Assembly (NCBI RefSeq): GCF_003054445.1
Contig: NC_042508.1
Coordinates: 2,232,001 to 2,296,000, forward strand
Source of the DNA: Pichia kudriavzevii
Taxonomy: Eukaryota > Ascomycota > Pichiomycetes > Pichiales > Pichiaceae
Reading direction: 5' to 3'
DNA: 64,000 nucleotides
The notes beneath the pieces were generated by a model. It was not told where the DNA came from, searched no databases, and was given only the letters and a program-made list of their open reading frames with translations. Below are positions 29,194 through 38,235 of this stretch, in pieces. Both the position numbers and the translations under genes were made by a program. Numbering within the stretch: the stretch's first letter is position 1; every line of letters begins with the position of its first letter.

Positions 29194-30906
29194 ATGAGTA
29201 GTATTATTTTAGAGAAACAAGATCAGGTTGGTGTTTACGTTGACTCTTCACAAGATTCAGTGAATGGTGCTGAGAAATCGGAGATCGACTTTTCGGTGAT
29301 TCCAGGTACATCAAATCTAGTTGAGAACGATGAAGTTGTTTTAATCCCAACACCTTCAGACGATCCCAACGATCCATTAAACTGGTCAAGGAAAAGAAAA
29401 TGGCTACAGATGTTTTGTATCATCTTATACTGCTATGGAGGTTCTATTCCTGGATGCTGTATTTACTCAATCACTCCAAACATTGCAGCGGATCCAAATG
29501 TCAACTTATCGGTGGCTAATATCACCGCAGGTACGGGTTATTCGTTTTTGTTTCTTGGTTTAGGAAACCTTTTTTGGTTACCTATTGCACAACAGTACGG
29601 CAAACGTCCTGTTTACTTGCTTGGAATGCTTGGTGTTATTGCATTTAATATTTGGCAACCATGGATTACCAACAATGGACAATGGATTGCGTCTAAAATT
29701 ATGAATGGATTTTTCTACAGCACTATTGAATCATTGCCTGAAATAACTGTTACTGATATGTACTTTGAACACGAGAGAGCAACTTACATGGGTATCTACG
29801 GTGCCGCATTGTTTAGCTCCAATTACGCAGCTCCAATGCTTGCTGGCTTTGTCAATGACGCTTTGGGGTGGAAATGGACCATTATTATTGCGGTTATATT
29901 TACCGCCGTTTGTTTTGTTGCAATGTTTTTCTTACTTGAGGAGACTAACTATGATCGGAAATTGAGAGTTAAAAAGGATGTGGACGGTACTGTCGTCAGT
30001 GCAATAACTTCCAATAATAACGGGCAGAATGATGAAATCAAGCCAATACTCTCACATATTAATTCTGCTAAACAGCATTTGGGTAATCAGACAGTTTTAA
30101 TTGATGATCAACTTCCAGTTGAATATCCACCAGAGAAAACATTTGTTCAAAAGTTGTCTTTGACCTCTGGTATAAGGAAAGATTTTCATTTGTTTGACTA
30201 TATGGTTGCTCCATTATACATGGTTAGATACCCCGTGGTTTTGTGGTCTGGATTTTTATATGGTGCATCACTTTTCTGGTATACGGTTTTAAATGCAACG
30301 GAAGCGGTCATTTTAGGGGCAAAGCCATATAACTTTTCACCAGCTATGTGCGGATTAGCTTATCTCTCACCAGTTATTTTTGTTGGATTGATTTACCCAT
30401 ATGCAGGCTGGTCCACTGATTGGATCAAAATTTTCATTGCAAAGAAACATGGTGGTGTATCGCAAGCAGAAGATAGATTGTGGGTTTTAGTAGTTTATAT
30501 GATTCTAGGTCCTGCCTCTTTGATCTTGTGGGGTGTTGGTGCAAGCAAAGGTATCCATTGGTTTGGTATAATTGTTGGTTTGGGTTTACAAGCTGGTCTA
30601 TGTATTGTTGGATGCATTTCATCGGTTACGTATACTTTGGACACGTATCCGGAAATGGGAGTTCCCGCAATCACAGTGTTAGTTATCATTAGAAATACAA
30701 TGAATTTTGCAATGGGATATGGTATCACGCCTTTTATTGACAACATGGGCGTTCAAAACTGCTTTATTATTTCTGCTTTTATTTGCTTATTCTGTATCGC
30801 AACCTTCTTTGTTATGGTATACACCGGAAAATACTGGAGAAACAGATTAAAGAATAGCTACTGGAAACTAGTTGTCTCATACCGTGAAAAGGGTATTGCT
30901 CATTGA
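29194..30906 (+). CDS. HOL1-like MFS transporter (DHA1 family)
   Basis: 570 aa membrane protein with about 12 hydrophobic segments and a long hydrophilic central loop (about 255-330). The N-terminal tail ends VLIPTPSDDPNDPLNWSRKRKW, a hallmark of the DHA1 group; the motifs YGKRPVYLLG, EETNYDR, AEDRLWV and GPASLILWGVG match S. cerevisiae Hol1 positions. Hol1 moves polyamines, histidinol and other cations across the plasma membrane. Substrate here is inferred at family level only. It is divergent from the amidase, suggesting uptake of a nitrogenous substrate or export of a product. Confidence 0.88.
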   Translation: MSSIILEKQDQVGVYVDSSQDSVNGAEKSEIDFSVIPGTSNLVENDEVVLIPTPSDDPNDPLNWSRKRKWLQMFCIILYCYGGSIPGCCIYSITPNIAADPNVNLSVANITAGTGYSFLFLGLGNLFWLPIAQQYGKRPVYLLGMLGVIAFNIWQPWITNNGQWIASKIMNGFFYSTIESLPEITVTDMYFEHERATYMGIYGAALFSSNYAAPMLAGFVNDALGWKWTIIIAVIFTAVCFVAMFFLLEETNYDRKLRVKKDVDGTVVSAITSNNNGQNDEIKPILSHINSAKQHLGNQTVLIDDQLPVEYPPEKTFVQKLSLTSGIRKDFHLFDYMVAPLYMVRYPVVLWSGFLYGASLFWYTVLNATEAVILGAKPYNFSPAMCGLAYLSPVIFVGLIYPYAGWSTDWIKIFIAKKHGGVSQAEDRLWVLVVYMILGPASLILWGVGASKGIHWFGIIVGLGLQAGLCIVGCISSVTYTLDTYPEMGVPAITVLVIIRNTMNFAMGYGITPFIDNMGVQNCFIISAFICLFCIATFFVMVYTGKYWRNRLKNSYWKLVVSYREKGIAH

Positions 30907-31291
30907 TAACCTTCGATGAGTATCACAGGAAGGATCTCGTAAACAGTCAATTTTTCTTTGCGGAACATAATATATTATTCAATCTGTCAAGTATTTCATA
31001 AAAGAAAAGCCGTCCACAAAAATAAAATAACACACCCGTGCACCACCAAGTCTCCCTAGTAGAACAGCTGAGCCTTTTTGTGCCTGGTGGTGATTGTTTG
31101 TTTACATTTTTTCTCGAAAGGGAAGGAGAGTTTTTAGTTATGGACAAAGAAAAGGGGATTTCTTTTATTATATCGATGCATGTCGAATGTACGTAATTGG
31201 AGAGCAGCTAGGGAAGATTCAATGCATGCAAACTTTACCGGTGATTTGCTGAACAATTTTCTTCTTGTTCTTCTTTTTTCATCTCTGTGAA
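30907..31291. other. Promoter region of the sirtuin gene
   Basis: 385 bp between the transporter stop and the sirtuin start. It has two TGCATG-containing motifs (about 31177 and 31223) and a T-rich end. No MCB box and no gene. Confidence 0.35.
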
Positions 31292-32788
31292 ATGTGTGGG
31301 CCTTTGAATTTCTTGTGGGAGGTCATCTCAAGAGTTGCCATGAGTACAAAAATCGAAAGTCGAATAAACGAGAAACCAGTTGGGACGACGAAAAATGAAA
31401 ACAACAAGATTCCGAAAATGAAGAAAGTGACAAAGGTGACAAAGGTGACAAAGGTGACAAAACCTAAGACATCAAGAAAAAAGATTTTGGAATCACCCTT
31501 GAAGAAAACAGCCTTACCAGTCCTAGAGGTGGAGAAAAGTATTAAACTGAATGCCCAACAGCTCAGGGAGAGGATCGACAAGTTAGCCACTGAATTTGAA
31601 GATAACAAGGGGATAAAATATCTCAACTTAAAGGAGTTTGAAGAATGTGAGAGCATTCAAAAGGATATTCTTCAATGTATAAATAAATCACGGAAAATAG
31701 CCATCTTGACGGGTGCGGGTATAAGCTGTAACGCAGGGATACCCGACTTCCGATCTGACAATGGGTTATACAATAAGAAGCTCAATGAGCGCAATGTCAG
31801 GATAAAAATGAAGGGGAAAGACATGTTTGATGTATCTGTTTATCGATCATTGGAAACAGTTGAGATATTTAACAATTTCATCTATGAGCTTTATCAGCAA
31901 GTTTTGCAATGTAAACCTACTAGGACACACGAATTTATTAGAAAACTAAATGACAAGAACAAACTGATCAAATGCTATACTCAAAATATCGATGGTTTAG
32001 AGAGAAACTGTGGATTACGAACAGAATTCGATTGTAAAGATTGGAACAATAGTGACGTTATTCAACTCCATGGTGATCTACATCAATTATGCTGTAATTC
32101 CTGCAAGTTCAGTTACCAGTGGAATGAGATCTATGATGAAAAAGGTAATGTTAAGTTTGAGAGAACATGTGCAAACGAGGAACCTGCCAGCGACATTGGT
32201 AGTGGAGAAGAAAATGATGACTTGCTAATATTTTCACAAACCACCAATATGAGCGACAGTCAAAATTCGATTTTCTCAAAAAAGGGGGAAAATGATAGTA
32301 TGAGTAGTGTCTGTGAAATGGATACCAAGGAAAAGTGGGATGATAACCATAAGAGCAACTTGATTGAATGTCCGAAATGTGTCAATAATTACGAAAACAA
32401 AATGAGGTTGGGGAAGAGATGTCTTGAATCAAGTATTGGGATAATTAGACCAAATATAGTTTTGTATGGGGAAGAACATCCCTATTCAGAGACATTTGCC
32501 AAGAATTTAAATAAGGATTTGAATAAGAAACCCAATATTCTCTTAATTTTCGGAACGAGTTTAAAAGTGGAAGGTGTTAAAAACTTAGTTAGGAAGATGA
32601 GTAAGAAGATTCATGAGAATGACAAAGGCATGGTCATTTTGGTCAACAAAGACCCCATCAGTCAGTCATCATGGAAAAACTATATTGACTTCCAGGTAGT
32701 GAGTGACTGTGATGCCTTTTGTGAATTAATTGAGAGCAAACTACCCAATATATTTGGAAATATTGTATCGAGCGAATCACGGAGATAA
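31292..32788 (+). CDS. HST3: HST3-like sirtuin, NAD-dependent histone deacetylase
   Basis: 498 aa from the ATG at 31292; the ATG at 31340 (483 aa) is an alternative start. Hst3/Hst4 remove acetyl from H3K56 in the nucleus. Sirtuin core: NAD-binding ILTGAGISCNAGIPDFRS, YTQNIDGLE, the catalytic histidine H260 in VIQLHGDLH, zinc cysteines CCNSC and later CPKC, then IRPNIVLYGEEHP and GTSLKVEGVK. The blocks KPTRTHEFIRKL and SKKIHENDKGMVILVNKDPI are closest to Hst3. Odd features: an about 150-residue N-terminal extension with four VTK repeats, an acidic insertion of roughly 80 residues between the zinc pairs, and no C-terminal tail like the one carrying the Hst3 phosphodegron in S. cerevisiae. Confidence 0.88.
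   Translation: MCGPLNFLWEVISRVAMSTKIESRINEKPVGTTKNENNKIPKMKKVTKVTKVTKVTKPKTSRKKILESPLKKTALPVLEVEKSIKLNAQQLRERIDKLATEFEDNKGIKYLNLKEFEECESIQKDILQCINKSRKIAILTGAGISCNAGIPDFRSDNGLYNKKLNERNVRIKMKGKDMFDVSVYRSLETVEIFNNFIYELYQQVLQCKPTRTHEFIRKLNDKNKLIKCYTQNIDGLERNCGLRTEFDCKDWNNSDVIQLHGDLHQLCCNSCKFSYQWNEIYDEKGNVKFERTCANEEPASDIGSGEENDDLLIFSQTTNMSDSQNSIFSKKGENDSMSSVCEMDTKEKWDDNHKSNLIECPKCVNNYENKMRLGKRCLESSIGIIRPNIVLYGEEHPYSETFAKNLNKDLNKKPNILLIFGTSLKVEGVKNLVRKMSKKIHENDKGMVILVNKDPISQSSWKNYIDFQVVSDCDAFCELIESKLPNIFGNIVSSESRR
31427..31462 (+). repeat. Four in-frame 9-bp repeats (VTK x4) in the sirtuin gene
   Basis: GTGACAAAG occurs four times in a row, the last ending in A, encoding VTKVTKVTKVTK. An in-frame minisatellite of this kind can change copy number without breaking the frame. 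Confidence 0.9.
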
Positions 32789-32973
32789 TGCGAAAAACGA
32801 AAACAAAAAAAAAATGTTTTTTACGTCTTTTTTTTTTCTTTTCTATTTTGTTGCTAGTGTTGTGCCTAGTGGGATTTCTTCTTTGATGCCGAGTCAGGTA
32901 AATATATATGTGTATCTTTTCTAAGCGAGTAATAATCTACATTTGAGTAATAAGACTGAAGCAGTAGGTTCCA

Positions 32974-33660
32974 ATGGATGAGTTTGAGGAGAACAAAAAG
33001 CGGCTAGAGTACCAACAAAAAATTATATTCAGTAATGTCCTAGTGACAAGAGAAGATTTGAATAGCAACATCAAACAGCAGTACCAGTCGAAACTGATTG
33101 GCAAGTTCGACAGTTCGTGTTACGAGAGAAACATTGGGCAGTTTCGGGAAGACCATTTCGAGGAGGAGGTTGCAGATTTAGACACAGTGGGTGTTGAGGT
33201 GAGACGAGGCTGCGAGAAGGTCCAACTACAAGGTAAGGAAGCGAAGGGTGTAGATTTGGATGTCTGTATTGGATGCCATAATGTACTCGTGTGCGGGATC
33301 AACATGAGAGTTCGAATTAGCTATGAGGGGAAGACCAAAAGGGAGAGGAAAAAAAGGGTGAAGTCTAATGACTGCGATAAGAGGAGGAGCCTTATTATGA
33401 CATGCCTTTGTTGTGGAACCGAAATAATTGTCAATGATGTACTTGAAAGGAGGGGGCTTAAACGGAGAAGGTCTGATAGATTGCTGCCCCTTAACACGTT
33501 ACCACTTGGAGGTAGTTTCAATGTGAAGGAGCCGGTTCCGGTTAAGAAGGCCAAGAAACGAAAGAAAAACGCCAGTGGACTAAGTGCGCTACTAGAGCGG
33601 AAACAAGCACAGGAGTCACAGAGAAGCTCTGGATTTGGACTCGAGGATCTCTTCAAATGA
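32974..33660 (+). CDS. SNM1: SNM1, RNase MRP-specific protein subunit
   Basis: Snm1 binds the MRP RNA and distinguishes RNase MRP (5.8S rRNA processing, cyclin mRNA decay) from RNase P. The product is 228 aa from an ATG at 32974 (198 aa in S. cerevisiae). Paired zinc cysteines CIGC (about residue 97) and CLCC (about 145) match the Rpr2/Snm1 zinc fold. The C-terminal tail KKRKKNASGLSALLERKQ ... SGFGLEDLFK closely parallels the S. cerevisiae ending (KKRKLNSLTNLLSKRNQ ... SLSLESFMKS). The N-terminus is helical. Unusually rich in Arg/Lys/Glu. The assignment rests on remembered sequence and should be checked by alignment. Confidence 0.8.
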   Translation: MDEFEENKKRLEYQQKIIFSNVLVTREDLNSNIKQQYQSKLIGKFDSSCYERNIGQFREDHFEEEVADLDTVGVEVRRGCEKVQLQGKEAKGVDLDVCIGCHNVLVCGINMRVRISYEGKTKRERKKRVKSNDCDKRRSLIMTCLCCGTEIIVNDVLERRGLKRRRSDRLLPLNTLPLGGSFNVKEPVPVKKAKKRKKNASGLSALLERKQAQESQRSSGFGLEDLFK

Positions 33661-34320
33661 GTGTAGGACCCAACTATGGCTTTGGAGGAGTTGTTATCAT
33701 GGAAGGGAAGGGCTCTGTAGAGTGTCTAATGCAAATTGGGACTACTGTGTATGCTACTGTGTGCTCTCTGTACAATAAGCTTGCCAAGAGAGGCTATTGT
33801 TGTATACACAACTGGAGAAGGTGATTGTCACTGTAATGTACTGATTGGTGGAAACTGTACAGTGCTGAAGAGGATGGAGGAGGATACAGGTTACACCACA
33901 TGGGTCAGAGGGGATAAACCGAGTGAAACATAGACTTCTACTGTATTCTACCAATCGGGATGGCTGCAGTTGTGTAGCAGATGCAAGACAACAGGACAGG
34001 GATGGGAGCAGGAGAAGGATATGACGCAACGCATGGGGAAAACATGTCGGTGTGTAAGATGAGGCAAAAATTATCACCATAACCATTACTATTACTATAA
34101 CCGTTGCTATAGCCAATCGATATAGCTATTACAATTATTATAATCATGATTGTTTCCATCCGCTCACAGGGTGCACGCACTACCGGGTCTTTGGTTTGGG
34201 GGTTTTAATTTAAAACGGCGTCCATTCACGGCATTGGCTGACAATACCGTCATCAATGCGAGTGGTGAAGATAAGGGGATCAAATAGCCCTTCCTCTTAC
34301 TTCTCCCAAACACCATACAC

Positions 34321-34404
34321 CGTAAACTATACACCGTAAACTATACACCGTAAGCTATACACCGTAAGCTATACACCGTAAGCTATACACCGTAAGCTAT
34401 ACAC
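34321..34404. repeat. Six-copy 14-bp tandem repeat
   Basis: Unit CGTAA(A/G)CTATACAC, six contiguous copies; the first two have A and the last four G at position 6. The flanks continue the pattern partly (ATACAC before, TGTACAC after). No spacers, so not a CRISPR-like array. Each unit junction creates TACACCG. Confidence 0.95.
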
Positions 34405-35030
34405 TGTACACAAACAACATTAACTACAAAACAGATCGGGCTCTGCCCATCTGTAGGAATGTATAATAAACACTCCGGAAGGGGAGATTATTATAGTATG
34501 CATGCAAGGTGTAACTTTAATTGACCTCTTAATCTTGAACAATTTTTTCTACAGGAAACATACCACCACCATTATTGTCGTCATTATAGACTATTGTGGA
34601 ATTACCGATACTGTATTGTGTTTACTAATTGTGAGTCACCGTAAAGACAAACTAGGGACATGGGGTCTTGGGCAAAAAAAAAAAAAAATACAAATCAACT
34701 CTATTGTCTGGAAACAGGTTTGGTGACCTCCCCACAACCGAAATGTCGAAAAACTTCGGGGCATATTCTTCAAAAGAGGGAAAAAAAAAAATCAAAAACT
34801 TGAAAATATAGCGCGGGCTCGGATCACGGTACGAAAAATTAGTTGGAATTGACCGAGTCTTACAATGTTATTGTTGCTACACGGAGCTGAAAATTTTATA
34901 AAATAAGGGAAATCAAACACAGACCCCGACCGCGTTCCGGTATTCTACGGCAGATAGATCAGTTGCCCTCCCCTTCTCCGATTTCAATTTCCGTTTTTTT
35001 TTTCGTCATTTTTTTAGGAGGAAATTGTAT

Positions 35031-35100
35031 GTTTTAGTGTGTTTTAGTGTGCTTTAATGTGTTTTAGTGTGTTTTAATGTGCTTTAGTATTTTTCAGTGC
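35031..35100. repeat. 10-bp imperfect tandem repeat (GTTTTAGTGT)
   Basis: Seven units in exact 10-bp register: GTTTTAGTGT twice, then variants with GCTTTAATGT, GTTTTAATGT, GCTTTAGTAT and TTTTCAGTGC. The T-tracts recur about once per DNA helical turn, a pattern associated with curvature. Confidence 0.85.
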
Positions 35101-35150
35101 GTTTTTTTTTCCTTTTTTTTTTCCCCCTATTACTATAAACGTTGCCTTAT

Positions 35151-35180
35151 TCCATTTCATTCCATTTCGTTCCATTCCGT
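35151..35180. repeat. 10-bp tandem repeat (TCCATTTCAT/GT)
   Basis: Three contiguous units, TCCATTTCAT, TCCATTTCGT and TCCATTCCGT, with a partial fourth further on (GCCATTCCATTT at about 35203). Same 10-bp period as the neighbouring array. Confidence 0.7.
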
Positions 35181-35814
35181 TCTCTAATTTTATGCCATTC
35201 CATTTAACTTTCCCCGTTTGGCTTTCTAATTTGCAGTTTGTGATTATCATCTTATTTTGGTTGCATCTTTATAGAATAGATTGACTGGTTTCTCTCTTTC
35301 TTCTCTTTTGCTTTTCAGTTGTATCTATCTAGAACAAACACTTCCACTCCAACAGTGGTGCAACATTCTATCAAGGAGAGAAGAAAGTAAAAAATAAAAT
35401 AAAAAGTCTCAGCTTACACCCCCCCCTCCCCTTACCGTTCTCTCTCGCATCTACAATCATATATTATACGATACTTTTCAGCCTTTGCACCCTACCGGCT
35501 TCAACAAATAAAAATTTTTACTAGTTTTATTTTTTTTTTCCTTCTAGTTTCACGTTTTCCGGTTCTCTAACCTTCCATTGGGCTAATCGAGGAAGATCAT
35601 TATTTAAAACGAAAACTACAAGAATTGATAGCGTCACATTGAAATTGAAATCATATTCATCATAATACCGAGAGATTCTATTTGATCCCCTTCTAACCCA
35701 CTCCATAGACTCGCCCCACATTGTTTATTACTTTGTTATTTGTGTACCATTGTCTCTCTCATTCATTCTGCATTCCGTCTCTTTGACCCCATCATCCATT
35801 CTTCTCTCAATTAC

Positions 35815-35901
35815 ATGTATGCTTACCTCTCTCCACCAAAAAAAAATAATATAATATTCCATTGTTTTTACTATTATCATTGCTATTATAAACGTCTTTA
35901 A
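35815..35901 (+). promoter_or_regulatory. Overlapping uORFs in the HAP4-like leader
   Basis: One ATG at 35815 opens a 28-codon frame ending TAA at 35901. A second ATG at 35819 opens an 11-codon frame ending at 35854. No ATG follows until the main start at 36028. S. cerevisiae HAP4 also has uORFs in a long leader. Whether these lie in the mRNA depends on the transcription start, which I cannot see. Confidence 0.4.
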
Positions 35902-36027
35902 TTTATCTTTTTCAGCTGCTTTTAATTGACACCTATATTCAACAAGAAGAAAAAAAAGAATAGAAAATATTTATTTGAATACACAAACACCACTTCATTC
36001 TTATAGACAAAAAGTATTCTCTCAATA

Positions 36028-37833
36028 ATGACTACTCCTACTATGAAAAAAATCGACAACCATCAAAATACTCATCATATACCCACATCCGCATTCCCCC
36101 CCGTGAACAACCTTCCACTCGAATTGAAGGATCCAATAAGAATCACAACCAGCAAAAACTGGGTATTGCCGCCAAGACCAAAACCCGGTCGTAAGCCGTT
36201 AAGTGAAGAACACGATCATGGAAATAGTTGTACCAATACCAACTTCTTAAGACCTGCTCACAGTGAAAGAAAAACAACTAAACAAACTCTCTCCATGAAT
36301 AGAACTAACTCGATATCTAAATCATCAGTGGCAAATATCAACTCATCCATTGCATCCTCTCCAAATATCCAATCTCCGATTTCACCATCTATACCAACTC
36401 CATCTCCAACTCCCGATATGCTCTCTCCCGAAACAGAGGCCGTGGCCAATTTGTCCAAAAGCCACCCAAATTGTTCAGCCACGTTGAAGAGGGATAAGAA
36501 ATCCCCAAACAAGAGATCCTCTTGTAATAACAAAAAGAAGACGAACAATGTTTCTTTCAACAACAAAATGATTGAAATCGATTGTTCTGTAGTTCATAAT
36601 CCTTCAAAGAGAGAAATACTGAAAATTAACGAAGAAAACTACTATTTGAAGCTGGAAGTGATTAGATTGGTTTCCACTTTGAAGAATTTAAGAGAAGAGG
36701 TACAGCCCATCCTTGAAAAACGTAAACAAAAACCAATTATCCCCCAATCAATGGGGAAGAAATCCGTCTCCAAGAAGCCTACAACTTTGTCTTCAAACGC
36801 TGCGGGTACTAAACAAATCAAGGGACAAGACGAAGTCATGAAACCATCTAGTATCAAGGAAGAAAAGAAACCAAACTCTTCATTGAATACATCTTTAGAG
36901 ACTACTTTAGTAATGGATCCAGACAAACAAGTGTCGAGTAAAGCAAATCCTTCCTGCAAACAATTATGCCCCAAGAAAAGATCTCACGATGAAGATATCA
37001 ATGATTTGATTGTATCTTTGATTGACTTAAATCATTCCCAGACTATATCGGATAATTCCACCACGAATAACGCTATAACAACAGATTCTACAGCTACAAA
37101 TCAAACGAAACCTATTCCTACTTCCTTGGATGATAAAACCAATGAGATGAACTTTAGTACTGCTGCTAGGGATCCAGCAAAGACAAGCGTCTCTGAAGAA
37201 CAAAACCTAGGTAAAGCTACAAGGACATCTAGCTTATTAGAAAAACAAGTTAAAATGAAGTCTCCTAGTTCCTATGACGAGTTTATGACTGTTCCACAGC
37301 AATCCATGTCTGATTTTGAGAACCCTTTCAGTTATGAAGAAGACGATTTCGATCTGCTATCCACTGTGTCAACAACACCAAGCACCTTGTTTTCCCTTTC
37401 TTTGTGTGCAACTAATGATACTATCGACTCCTTTCACAACAACCATGGTCATCTCTCATCAGTCAATTGTGTCGAGAGTATAGACGAATTGCCACCCTTT
37501 GATCTATTGTCTTTACCCAATGAGGATAACCTGTTTTCTGGGAGTTTGGATGTTCACATTAACTATGATCAACAACTTCAATCAAAATCACAAAACAAGA
37601 AGCTTAATACATTTGATACTATCAACTCAAATTTTGCCGAATATGAGGGTAAAGAAGTGGGTAGCTTGGATTTGATGAGTCCTGACACAACTCTCAGTAA
37701 TGCACATAATAGTGGTGATATCTTCAATGATCATAACGATGATGAAATGATGGACTTCATGTATATGGATCCTATTATCGACGTTGAAACTGATTTCGAA
37801 AACTTTGTCAATGGTAGGGCGTCTGTCCTCTAA
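36028..37833 (+). CDS. HAP4: HAP4-like activator of respiratory genes, with bZIP-like segment
   Basis: 601 aa. Hap4 is the activating subunit that joins the CCAAT-bound Hap2/3/5 complex to induce respiration genes. The diagnostic N-terminal motif SKNWVLPPRPKPGRKP sits at residues 42-57 and is nearly identical to the Hap2/3/5-contact motif of S. cerevisiae Hap4. Unlike Saccharomyces Hap4, it also has a basic patch (about 154-171, KRDKKSPNKRSSCNNKKK) followed by a heptad-like helix (about 193-230), the bZIP arrangement reported for Hap4 proteins of other yeasts and filamentous fungi. Ser/Thr/Asn-rich middle; acidic-hydrophobic C-terminus (DDEMMDFMYMDPIIDVETDF) likely activating. Preceded by an exceptionally long regulatory region. 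Confidence 0.88.
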   Translation: MTTPTMKKIDNHQNTHHIPTSAFPPVNNLPLELKDPIRITTSKNWVLPPRPKPGRKPLSEEHDHGNSCTNTNFLRPAHSERKTTKQTLSMNRTNSISKSSVANINSSIASSPNIQSPISPSIPTPSPTPDMLSPETEAVANLSKSHPNCSATLKRDKKSPNKRSSCNNKKKTNNVSFNNKMIEIDCSVVHNPSKREILKINEENYYLKLEVIRLVSTLKNLREEVQPILEKRKQKPIIPQSMGKKSVSKKPTTLSSNAAGTKQIKGQDEVMKPSSIKEEKKPNSSLNTSLETTLVMDPDKQVSSKANPSCKQLCPKKRSHDEDINDLIVSLIDLNHSQTISDNSTTNNAITTDSTATNQTKPIPTSLDDKTNEMNFSTAARDPAKTSVSEEQNLGKATRTSSLLEKQVKMKSPSSYDEFMTVPQQSMSDFENPFSYEEDDFDLLSTVSTTPSTLFSLSLCATNDTIDSFHNNHGHLSSVNCVESIDELPPFDLLSLPNEDNLFSGSLDVHINYDQQLQSKSQNKKLNTFDTINSNFAEYEGKEVGSLDLMSPDTTLSNAHNSGDIFNDHNDDEMMDFMYMDPIIDVETDFENFVNGRASVL

Positions 37834-38235
37834 CGATCTTCTATAATGTATCTTTATAACGCAGCGTAACGACTATTAATGAAACAAACATTCACACAGC
37901 CAGCGGGAGAATGGAAAGTTGCCTATCAGGATATTTTCGAATTTCCTTTTTTTTTTAATTTCTCAATCTGTTTATTTTTTTATACTTTATTTTATTTTTT
38001 TTGCTCTGTAATCAATTAATTACTGTCCTGGGCTTAACCACGTGGATCGTCTTGATTGTTGGCATCTGATCTTTTACATTGCATTGTTAACAAATTGCTG
38101 AAAGGAAAAAAGCGTTGAGTATACTACAACTTCTCTATTGGATATAAGAAAAAGAATTTCCTACTATTTCCATCACATTCTTATTAAAACTTCATTTTAC
38201 CACTTATACCCCAACTCAGTGTATAGTAGTGACCG
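37834..38235. other. PHO81 promoter region
   Basis: 402 bp: HAP4-like 3' region with long T-tracts (about 37947-38000), then the PHO81 promoter with a CACGTGG site. No gene. Confidence 0.45.
38039..38045 (+). promoter_or_regulatory. Pho4-type site CACGTGG upstream of PHO81
   Basis: CACGTGG, the high-affinity Pho4 core, sits 191 bp upstream of the PHO81 ATG. PHO81 is itself phosphate-regulated through Pho4 in S. cerevisiae, so a conserved feedback site is plausible. Cbf1 could also bind it. Confidence 0.5.

Larger units (their letters stand above)
33661..36027. other. 2.4 kb repeat-rich upstream region of the HAP4-like gene
   Basis: The longest gene-free stretch of the window. It contains, in order, a TTA/ATT-rich simple sequence (about 34080-34145), a 14-bp tandem array (34321-34404), T/G 10-bp repeats (35031-35100), a TTCCATTT 10-bp array (35151-35180), a C-run (35420-35435) and a CT-rich stretch up to 35800. 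Small hydrophobic ORFs near 33740-34180 are not credible. This looks like a long, heavily regulated promoter plus leader. Confidence 0.55.

Noticed and set aside
33754-34116. 120-codon hydrophobic ORF on the minus strand
   Set aside because: The Val/Ile/Met-rich start comes from a simple TTA/ATT-type sequence; the remainder has no domain, and the region looks like promoter DNA.
34321-34404. CRISPR-like or telomere-type array
   Set aside because: Units are contiguous with no spacers, only six copies, and the array lies between ordinary genes rather than at a chromosome end.
35817-35916. Leader intron of the HAP4-like gene
   Set aside because: GTATGC and a pyrimidine-rich CAG are present but there is no TACTAAC-like branch point between them.
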